DNA of 64,000 nt from Mesorhizobium sp. B2-1-8 (lineage in GTDB: Bacteria > Pseudomonadota > Alphaproteobacteria > Rhizobiales > Rhizobiaceae), in assembly GCF_006442545.2 (NCBI RefSeq), contig NZ_CP083952.1:62001-126000 (forward strand). Reading direction: 5' to 3'. This document shows, piece by piece, positions 57,530-64,000 of this stretch; positions within the stretch are counted from its first letter, which is position 1; each line of letters opens with the position of its first letter. Under the pieces are notes generated by a model. That model saw only the letters and a program-made list of their open reading frames with translations. It did not search any database and was not told where the DNA came from. The position numbers were made by a program, and so were the translations under genes.

Positions 57530-57997
57530 TGAGCACTCCCTGATGTTCTTCCAAGCCCCTCTATCAGGCTCGCGAAGCGCGCATATAAGCACCGTTTTTC
57601 CGGCTTTGGAACACCCCGCTTGCTTACCCCTCGGGAAGCAGAAAAAGAATCCGCGATTTGGCTAAACGACAGAAAAAATTAGCAGTTCTTTCCATTCACG
57701 ATATTATTAACGACCGCATTTTTTTATTGATCCGGCGGCCGGCGACAAGGGTGCCGCGCGCCGTCTTCATGCGACCATCGATGCGGAAAGATGCCGGCTC
57801 CAAGTGCAGCCGGCAGGAACGATTTTCGGCGGCAATTCTTTCGGCGTCTTGCCGCAAGGGCAAGACTTGCACCGCCGCCGATAGAGGCAATACATAGATG
57901 GACAACCAGCGGCAGCGGAGGACGTCTCCATCAATCCGGAGGCGGCGCGGCACGGGCCAACGAGAAACAGGCGACCAGGGTTGTCGAGGAGGAACGG
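57530..57997. other. Divergent intergenic region dppA / acyl-CoA ligase
   Basis: 468 bases. On the minus side TTCCAA and TTATAT, 17 bases apart near 57583-57612, could be the dppA promoter. A markedly AT-rich stretch (57640-57730, with runs of A and T) lies in the middle. The right third is open in the ligase frame but reads as non-protein-like sequence. No repeat or RNA gene was recognised. Confidence 0.5.
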
Positions 57998-60019
57998 GTG
58001 GCAAAAGCATCGAAGGCGCCAGTGAAGGCGTCGGCCAAGGCGGTCTCGAAACCAGCCGCTGGAGCCGATGGGCAAGGCAAGGCTGCGGGCAAAGCCGCGA
58101 CCGCGAAGGCGGCGACCAAAACCGCCAAGAATACCCCCGCGGCAAAAGCAGCGGCCACCGCCAAGAAGCCGGCGACGAAAGCCGCGCCGGCAAAGGCATC
58201 CGCGACCAAGGCCGGAACAGGCAATGCCGGAACCGGCAAGATCGCGATGACGAAGAGCTCGCCACCAGCGAAAACTTCACCGGTCTCGAAACCGGCAACG
58301 GCAGCCAGCCAGCGGTTGCCGAAGGCGCTCACCGAACTCACCGCCGGCCTGCCGCAAAAACCATGGCTCAACAGCTATCCCAAGAACATGCCGGCCGAGA
58401 TCGGCGCCCTTCCCTACAGTTCCATCGGCGACTTCCTCGTCGGCGCCTGCAAGCAGTTCGCCGGCCAGCCGGCTTTCACGTGCATGGGTAAGTCCATCAC
58501 CTACGCTGAACTCGAACAGCTTTCGGCGGCCTTCGGTGCCTATCTGCAGTCCACCGGATTGCAGAAGGGCGCGCGCGTCGCCCTGATGATGCCGAACGTG
58601 CTGCAGTATCCCGTGGCGATGATGGCGGTCGCCCGCGCCGGCTTCACGGTGGTGAACGTCAATCCGCTCTACACGCCGCGCGAATTGGAGCATCAGCTCA
58701 AGGATTCCGGGGCGCAGGCCATCGTCATCCTCGAGAACTTCGCCAGTACCTTGCAGGCGGTCGTCGCCAGGACCTCGGTCAAGCACGTCATTGTCGCCGC
58801 CATGGGCGACATGCTCGGCGGCCTGAAGGGCTCGATCGTCAATCTGGTGGTGCGCCGCGTCAAGAAAATGGTGTCGGCCTGGTCATTGCCCGGCCATGTC
58901 AAGTTCAATGCGGCCCTGAAGGCTGGCCGTGGCATGACTTTCAAGCCGGCCACTGTAGCCGCCAGTGATGTCGCCTTCCTGCAGTATACCGGCGGCACCA
59001 CCGGAATCTCGAAAGGCGCGACCCTCCTGCACAGCAATGTGCTGGCCAATGTCGCGCAGAATTCGCTGTGGCTGCAGGACGCCTACACGGTCAAGCCAAA
59101 GCCAGCCCATCTCAACCTCGTCTGCGCACTGCCGCTCTACCATATTTTCGCGCTGACGGTGAATGCGCTGATGGGCATGCAAATGGGCGGCCAGAACATC
59201 CTGATCCCCAATCCGCGCGACATTCCCGGCTTCGTCAAGGAAATGGGCAAATATCCGATCCATATCTTTCCGGGCCTCAACACGCTGTTCAACGCGCTCT
59301 TGAACAATGAGGACTTCCGCAAGCTCGACTTCAGGCCGCTGCTTCTTACCCTGGGCGGCGGCATGGCGGTACAGAAGGGCGTCGCCGAGCGCTGGAAAGC
59401 ACTGACCGGTTGCCCCGTCAGCGAAGGTTATGGCCTTTCGGAGACCTCCCCGGTGGCGACGGCCAACAAGTTCAGCTCCGGCGAGTTCACCGGCACTATC
59501 GGCCTGCCGCTGCCCTCGACCGAAATCGCCATCCGCGACGACGACGGCAACAACGTGCCGCTGGGCGAGGTCGGCGAGATCTGCATCAGGGGACCGCAGG
59601 TGATGGCCGGTTACTGGAACCGGCAGGACGAGACCACCAAGGTAATGACCGAGGACGGCTTCTTCAAGTCGGGCGACATGGGCTTCATGGACGAACGCGG
59701 CTACACCAAGATCGTCGACCGCAAGAAGGACATGATCCTCGTCTCCGGTTTCAACGTCTATCCGAACGAACTCGAGGAGGTCGTGGCGGCACATCCCGGC
59801 GTGCTCGAAGTGGCGGCGATCGGCGTGCCGGACGAGCATTCGGGCGAGGTGCCGAAGCTGTTCATCGTCAAGAAGGATCCGGCCCTGACCGCCGAAGCCA
59901 TCATCGCCTTTTGCCGCGAGAACCTGACCGGCTACAAGCGGCCCAGATACATCGAGTTCAGGACGGAATTGCCGAAGACGCCGGTCGGCAAGATCCTGCG
60001 CCGGGCTTTGCGCGAATAG
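57998..60019 (+). CDS. fadD: Long-chain fatty acid-CoA ligase with Lys/Ala-rich N-terminal tail
   Basis: 673 residues from GTG 57998, with GAGGAGGAAC just upstream. Residues 1-105 are a low-complexity tail built of KAAT/PAKA units (for example KAATAKAATKTAKNTPAAK), like histone H1 or AlgP C-termini. From about 107 a full FadD-type ligase follows: QYTGGTTGISKGATLLH (near 328), SEGYGLSETSP, SGDMGFMDERGY and DRKKDMILVSGFNVYPNE. It activates fatty acids to acyl-CoA. The tail is unusual for the family and could bind nucleic acid or membrane. Confidence 0.88.
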   Translation: MAKASKAPVKASAKAVSKPAAGADGQGKAAGKAATAKAATKTAKNTPAAKAAATAKKPATKAAPAKASATKAGTGNAGTGKIAMTKSSPPAKTSPVSKPATAASQRLPKALTELTAGLPQKPWLNSYPKNMPAEIGALPYSSIGDFLVGACKQFAGQPAFTCMGKSITYAELEQLSAAFGAYLQSTGLQKGARVALMMPNVLQYPVAMMAVARAGFTVVNVNPLYTPRELEHQLKDSGAQAIVILENFASTLQAVVARTSVKHVIVAAMGDMLGGLKGSIVNLVVRRVKKMVSAWSLPGHVKFNAALKAGRGMTFKPATVAASDVAFLQYTGGTTGISKGATLLHSNVLANVAQNSLWLQDAYTVKPKPAHLNLVCALPLYHIFALTVNALMGMQMGGQNILIPNPRDIPGFVKEMGKYPIHIFPGLNTLFNALLNNEDFRKLDFRPLLLTLGGGMAVQKGVAERWKALTGCPVSEGYGLSETSPVATANKFSSGEFTGTIGLPLPSTEIAIRDDDGNNVPLGEVGEICIRGPQVMAGYWNRQDETTKVMTEDGFFKSGDMGFMDERGYTKIVDRKKDMILVSGFNVYPNELEEVVAAHPGVLEVAAIGVPDEHSGEVPKLFIVKKDPALTAEAIIAFCRENLTGYKRPRYIEFRTELPKTPVGKILRRALRE

Positions 60020-60732
60020 TGGATCTCGCCGACGACGATGTGCCGGGCCGGCGCCTCCGCCTCGACCCGACGGACTTCATCAAGGCGAATATGCGCCTTG
60101 CCCCGGTACCAGCGCTTCCCGAAATCCAGCTTTACACCGCTCACCCGGGCAGCGGATTGAGGCGCCTCGTCGACCCCGAAGACGATGGCGATACGGACGA
60201 TGACACGCCGGAACCGCAGCCGCCCTACTGGGCCTATGCGTGGGCGGGCGGCGCCGTGCTGGCGCGCCATATACTCGACCATCCGAAGATCGTGGCCGGC
60301 CGCCGCGTGCTCGACCTCGGAGCCGGCTCCGGCATTGTCGGCATCGCCGCCGCGAAGGCCGGCGCGCGCGAGGTGATTGCGGCCGAGATCGATCGCAACG
60401 GCGTTGCCGCGATCGGCCTCAATGCGGCGGCGAACGGCGTCGAAATCGCCCTTGTTGACAAGGATGTCACCACAGGCCCGCCGCCGGCCGTCGACCTCGT
60501 TCTCGCGGGCGACGTGTTCTACGGCCGCGAGGTTGCCCTGCGGGTTATCCCGTTCCTCGATCGCTGCCTGGCAGCCGGTATCGAGGTGCTGGTCGGCGAC
60601 CCCCGCCGCAGCGACCTGCCGCTGCACCGGCTGCGATTGCTCGCCGAACATCAAGTGCCGGATTTCGGTGACGCGAGGGGCACTGCAACCAAGCCGAGCG
60701 GGGTGTTTTCCTTCGAGACGGAATGTCGCTGA
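60019..60732 (+). CDS. Class I methyltransferase, ETF-beta lysine methyltransferase-like
   Basis: 237 residues from GTG 60019, overlapping the ligase stop by one base (TAGTG). Motif I VLDLGAGSGIVGIAAAKAGA, acidic EIDRNG, and LVLAGDVFYGRE as motif post-I/IV. PPYWAYAWAGGAVLARHILD before motif I is the hallmark of the ETFB-lysine/METTL20 and PrmA-related group. Being coupled to an acyl-CoA ligase it could modify ETF, the electron acceptor of acyl-CoA dehydrogenases. Substrate inferred. Confidence 0.82.
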   Translation: MDLADDDVPGRRLRLDPTDFIKANMRLAPVPALPEIQLYTAHPGSGLRRLVDPEDDGDTDDDTPEPQPPYWAYAWAGGAVLARHILDHPKIVAGRRVLDLGAGSGIVGIAAAKAGAREVIAAEIDRNGVAAIGLNAAANGVEIALVDKDVTTGPPPAVDLVLAGDVFYGREVALRVIPFLDRCLAAGIEVLVGDPRRSDLPLHRLRLLAEHQVPDFGDARGTATKPSGVFSFETECR

Positions 60733-60837
60733 AACCCCGACTCAAATACAATCGCCCTTGCAGACGATCCTATACAAGCTATAGTCCAATCATGGGGTAT
60801 CGGCTCGATATAGAAGCCTTGCTAGCCTCGCTAGAGC

Positions 60838-61926
60838 TTGATCAAAACACCTCCGATCGACCACAATTTGTTTTCGAAGTTTCGTTCGCCCAGTCGAGGT
60901 TCCGGCAATCCGGAGCTGATGACCAACCCCGTCTGGGCATGGGCGGTTGAGCACCGTCTCACCGGTTACGGTCTGAACAAGGCGTTCCTCGGCCCACGCT
61001 CGGAGCATGTAGGGCCGTGCTGGAGCTTCAGCCGGTACGGGGGCACTGAAACACTGCTGCCAGACGGTCGCCTTGTCAGGATCGGCGGCGAGTATGAAGA
61101 TCACTACGATGCCGATTTCTATATTTACAATGATGTGATCGTGAGCGACGCCGAGGGGCACACCGAGATTTTTGGCTACTCGGATAAGGTTTTTCCGCCC
61201 ACCGATTTCCACACGGCAAATCTTGTCGACGACCGCATATTTATGATCGGCAACCTATCTTACCCCTTTATTCGGGCCGACAAGGCGCAAGTGCTCGTGC
61301 TGGACACAACAAGTTATGGCATCGGTCACTTCGAAACGACAGGCGAGGCTCCGCCATGGATATACAAGCACTCTTCAGAACTTGTGAAAAATGGTGGTGC
61401 GATCCTGGTTCGCGGCGGTCTCCTCATCGGGCCAGCGTGGCCTGTCGTGGTCGAGAACATCGACGACTGGCGCCTGGACATCACCGCGGGCCGGTGGGAA
61501 CGCCTCACCAAGCGGCCATGGCCTCGATTTTCATTCGTTCGAGATGACGGCTTGCCTAACCATCTAACTTGGCTTCGCCGCGCTCTGTCGGATCAAAAAT
61601 GGGGGAAAAGCGAAAACAGAAGCAGCTTTCTAGCCGAGCGCCTTCGCGAACTTGGCCCCAACCCTCGGATAGACTTGATCGAAACGTTGTACACGCCCGA
61701 GCTTCCACACTCGAATATCCCTGAAATGGCGGACGAGCATGGCGTCCACCGTCTGTGTGTCGAAGGCGTCACCGTGCGCTATGTCGAGGACTGGCACGAT
61801 ATCCAGTTGACGGTCGAAGGTGTTCTTCCAGACCAGACCGTCGAAATGATCCGCCTGGATCTATTGACCAAACTGGCCGCCATCGAGAATGCGAATATCG
61901 ACTGCGTCCGCCTGACAGTCGACTAG
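60838..61926 (+). CDS. Orphan protein of unknown function, atypical composition
   Basis: 362 residues from TTG 60838; an ATG at 60919 preceded by CGGAG is an alternative but would drop a protein-like N-terminus (NLFSKFRSPSRGSGNPE). No signal peptide or membrane helix. Repeated beta-strand-like segments (LLPDGRLVRIGGEYED, VIVSDAEGHTEIFGY, NGGAILVRGGLLIGPAWPVV) suggest a propeller-like or barrel fold. Codon use and GC are visibly lower than the neighbours, which points to recent acquisition. I do not recognise the family. Confidence 0.7.
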   Translation: MIKTPPIDHNLFSKFRSPSRGSGNPELMTNPVWAWAVEHRLTGYGLNKAFLGPRSEHVGPCWSFSRYGGTETLLPDGRLVRIGGEYEDHYDADFYIYNDVIVSDAEGHTEIFGYSDKVFPPTDFHTANLVDDRIFMIGNLSYPFIRADKAQVLVLDTTSYGIGHFETTGEAPPWIYKHSSELVKNGGAILVRGGLLIGPAWPVVVENIDDWRLDITAGRWERLTKRPWPRFSFVRDDGLPNHLTWLRRALSDQKWGKSENRSSFLAERLRELGPNPRIDLIETLYTPELPHSNIPEMADEHGVHRLCVEGVTVRYVEDWHDIQLTVEGVLPDQTVEMIRLDLLTKLAAIENANIDCVRLTVD

Positions 61927-62004
61927 TGCCTGGAAGAACTCCCTGTACTCGTTCGACTATTGGCGACAAAGCACAGATTGATTGCGCTTGCCCCGCCTTC
62001 CTGA

Positions 62005-62736
62005 TCAGACCGTCTCTTTGACCCGTGCCGATAGCAAATCCGGCAGATCGGCAACCGAATCCAGGACGACGTCGGCGATCTCGGCCAGCGACTCACGTGT
62101 GCCGGTGCCGGAGAGCACGCCGACTGCGAGGCCGCAGCCGCCGGCACGCGCCATTTCGAGATCGTGCCTGTTGTCACCGACCATGGCGATCTCCGCCGGC
62201 TTCAGCCCGGTAAGATCGCAGAACGCCTGGATGGTGTCGGGGGCCGGCTTGGGGTTCGCCACGGCGTCGTAACCATAGGCCGCGTCGAACAGCTGGGCGA
62301 CGCCCAGCGTGACCAAGGTCTTCTCCGCGCCGCTGGTCGAATCGTTGGTGGCGACGCCAAGCCGGTAGGATCGCTTGTGCAGCAGAGCCAGCGTGTCGAC
62401 GATATCAGGCAGCGCCACCGCCATCGCCGAGCCCTGCACCGAAGTGATCTCGTTGAAGCGGGCGACGGCCAGCATCTGGTCCTCGTTGGACAGGCGCGGA
62501 AACCACAGTTCGACGACGTCGAGATTGGTGCCGGAGGCAAAGATGGAATCGGGTTTGAAGCGCCGGTTGGCGAAATCGAAGCCGGCGGCCGCCAGCAGTC
62601 TGTCGGCCTTCCAGCGATCGCCCTCGGCTGCATCCATGGCCATGAAATCGGCCACGCCCAGCCAGGTCGCGTTGAAGTCGACAAGTGTCCCGTCCTTGTC
62701 GAACAATATCCCCTTGATGTCTGCCAAACTTTTCAC
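62005..62736 (-). CDS. HAD-family phosphatase (phosphoglycolate phosphatase-like)
   Basis: 243 residues. HAD motif [17 protein letters not shown] with nucleophile Asp, motif II VATNDST, motif III Lys in NPKPAPDT and motif [14 protein letters not shown]. The cap is of the small helical type, as in Gph. It is likely a 2-phosphoglycolate or sugar phosphatase. GTG 62736 overlaps the pgi stop by 4 bases (GTGA), so both genes are probably translated together; TTG 62727 is an alternative with better spacing from CGGAG. Confidence 0.87.
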   Translation of the reverse strand: MKSLADIKGILFDKDGTLVDFNATWLGVADFMAMDAAEGDRWKADRLLAAAGFDFANRRFKPDSIFASGTNLDVVELWFPRLSNEDQMLAVARFNEITSVQGSAMAVALPDIVDTLALLHKRSYRLGVATNDSTSGAEKTLVTLGVAQLFDAAYGYDAVANPKPAPDTIQAFCDLTGLKPAEIAMVGDNRHDLEMARAGGCGLAVGVLSGTGTRESLAEIADVVLDSVADLPDLLSARVKETV

Positions 62737-64000
62737 TCCGAACCACGCAATTGGTGGATGTATCCCACAAGGCCAGCGGTCGACGCGTCGCGCTTGGCGG
62801 CGCTTTCCTTGCCTTCGACGACAGGCAGAAGGCCAGTCGCCAGTTCCTTGCCGAGCTCGACGCCCCACTGGTCGAAGGAGTTGATGTTGAACAGCGTGCC
62901 CTCGACGAAGACGCGGTGTTCGTAGAGCGCGATCAGCCGGCCGAAGGTGCGCGGATCGAGCTTGCGGTAGAGGATGGTCACCGAGGGCCGGTTGCCGGAG
63001 AAGACACGATGCGGCGCGATACGGTCGACATCGGCAGGCTTCATGCCCTTGGCCAGCATCTGCGCGCGCGCCTCCTCCAGCGTACGGCCCTTCATCAAGG
63101 CTTCCGACTGCGCCAGGCAGTTGGCGAGCAGCAGGTCATGCTGGTGCTTGAGATCAGGCTCGTGGCCGATGGCGGCGGCGAGGAACTCGACCGGGATCAG
63201 ATCGGTGCCCTGGTGCAGCAGCTGGAAGAAGGCGTGCTGGCCGTTGGTGCCTGGCTCGCCCCAGACCAACGGTCCGGTCGGCGTCGTCACCGCAGTGCCG
63301 TCAAGGGTGACGCTCTTACCGTTCGATTCCATGTCGAGTTGCTGAAGATAGGCCGGCAGCCTGGACAGGCGCTGGTCGTAGGGGATGACCGCGCGGGCCG
63401 GGTAGCCGCAGATCACGCGGTGCCACCAGCCGACAAGCCCCAGGAGCGCCGGCAGGTTCTTGCGGAGCGGCGCGATGCGGAAATGCTCGTCCATCTCGTG
63501 CGCGCCATCGAGAAAGGCACGGAAATTACGCGGGCCGACGGCGATCATGACCGGCAGGCCGATCGCGCCCCACAGCGAATAGCGGCCGCCGACCCAGTCC
63601 CAGAAGCCGAAGACGCGATCCTGCTCGATGCCGAACTTGGCCACCAGGTCGAGCGCGGTCGAGACGGCGGCGAAATGCTTGCCCACGGCCTCCTTGCCGA
63701 GCGCCTTCTGCACCCAGTCGCGCGCCGTCTGCGCATTGGTCATCGTCTCGACCGTGGTGAAGGTCTTGGACGCGATGATGAACAGCGTGGTTTCGGCGGA
63801 CAGCCCCTTCAGCGTGTCGTGGATGTGGGCGCTGTCGATGTTGGAAACGTAGTGCGCGCGCGGGCCGTCATGATAGGGGGCGAGCGCCAGCGTCGCCATG
63901 GCCGGACCAAGGTCCGAGCCGCCGATGCCGATGTTGACGATGTCGGTGATCTTCTTGCCGGTGGCGCCTGTCGCCTTGCCGGAGCGGATGGCATCGGCGA
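62733..64000 (-). CDS. pgi: Glucose-6-phosphate isomerase (5' end outside window)
   Basis: About 422 C-terminal residues of the enzyme; the start lies beyond base 64000. [15 protein letters not shown] near the window edge, [29 protein letters not shown] and [15 protein letters not shown] are PGI signatures, and catalytic-site residues appear intact (Lys in the last block; His in [17 protein letters not shown]). Interconverts glucose-6-phosphate and fructose-6-phosphate in the cytoplasm. Ends inside the start of the HAD phosphatase gene. Confidence 0.96.
   Translation of the reverse strand, partial: ADAIRSGKATGATGKKITDIVNIGIGGSDLGPAMATLALAPYHDGPRAHYVSNIDSAHIHDTLKGLSAETTLFIIASKTFTTVETMTNAQTARDWVQKALGKEAVGKHFAAVSTALDLVAKFGIEQDRVFGFWDWVGGRYSLWGAIGLPVMIAVGPRNFRAFLDGAHEMDEHFRIAPLRKNLPALLGLVGWWHRVICGYPARAVIPYDQRLSRLPAYLQQLDMESNGKSVTLDGTAVTTPTGPLVWGEPGTNGQHAFFQLLHQGTDLIPVEFLAAAIGHEPDLKHQHDLLLANCLAQSEALMKGRTLEEARAQMLAKGMKPADVDRIAPHRVFSGNRPSVTILYRKLDPRTFGRLIALYEHRVFVEGTLFNINSFDQWGVELGKELATGLLPVVEGKESAAKRDASTAGLVGYIHQLRGSE

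Noticed and set aside
55967..57532. Open frame of 521 codons on the plus strand
   Set aside because: Antisense shadow of the dppA-like gene; composition biased and without motifs.

Overview
This 64 kb window is high-GC chromosomal DNA from a Rhizobiales alphaproteobacterium, most likely Mesorhizobium or a close relative. The evidence is the dense ABC-transporter content, a Yej peptide-uptake operon, a ligase/exonuclease repair pair, an Aas-type three-domain acyltransferase, and several short dispersed repeats of a kind common in rhizobia. No phage, plasmid or IS genes were seen, and no CRISPR array. Both ends cut genes: a cytochrome c on the left and glucose-6-phosphate isomerase on the right.

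Layout. 1-600: 3' part of a CycM-like cytochrome c with a strong terminator. 700-8592: Yej-type peptide ABC operon with two tandem binding proteins, two permeases and a double ATPase. 8623-14500: GhrA-like reductase, P-loop kinase, lipoprotein, TPR-methyltransferase, then a DNA-repair pair (ligase-associated exonuclease plus ATP-dependent ligase). 14657-19644: membrane protein, tRNA-Thr(CGT), small proteins, then an envelope-stress-like group (EF-hand protein, ECF sigma factor, candidate anti-sigma protein, periplasmic metal-sensor-like protein, GCG/CRPN protein). 19762-22510: DUF1800/DUF1501 pair. 22565-25975: Aas-like MFS/PlsC/acyl-ligase fusion with three operator-like palindromes far upstream.

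26363-52149 reads as one catabolic island. The minus arm carries an isatin-hydrolase-like cyclase, a FAD oxidoreductase, a MarR regulator and indolepyruvate oxidoreductase IorAB. The divergent plus arm carries a second FAD oxidoreductase, a five-gene peptide-type ABC importer, a fused salicylyl-/anthraniloyl-CoA monooxygenase-reductase, an SDR, a second MarR, an enoyl-CoA hydratase, an acyl-CoA dehydrogenase and a RidA deaminase. Then come a RutA-like flavin monooxygenase divergent from an HpcH/HpaI aldolase, an amino-acid ABC binding protein plus permease, and a class V aminotransferase. Four near-identical palindromes (core TTTNAAGCWTNAAA) lie in front of these units and suggest one MarR-controlled regulon. 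My reading, which is inference, is degradation of an indolic compound through isatin and anthranilate to anthraniloyl-CoA and central metabolism. No dedicated CoA ligase was found in the island.

52267-57529 is a complete dipeptide-type ABC operon on the minus strand. 57998-61926 holds a FadD-like acyl-CoA ligase with a histone-H1-like Lys/Ala tail, an ETF-beta-type methyltransferase and an orphan of lower GC. 62005-64000 holds a HAD phosphatase and pgi. Four families of palindromic repeats are scattered between genes. One family has four copies whose two arms have changed together while staying complementary.
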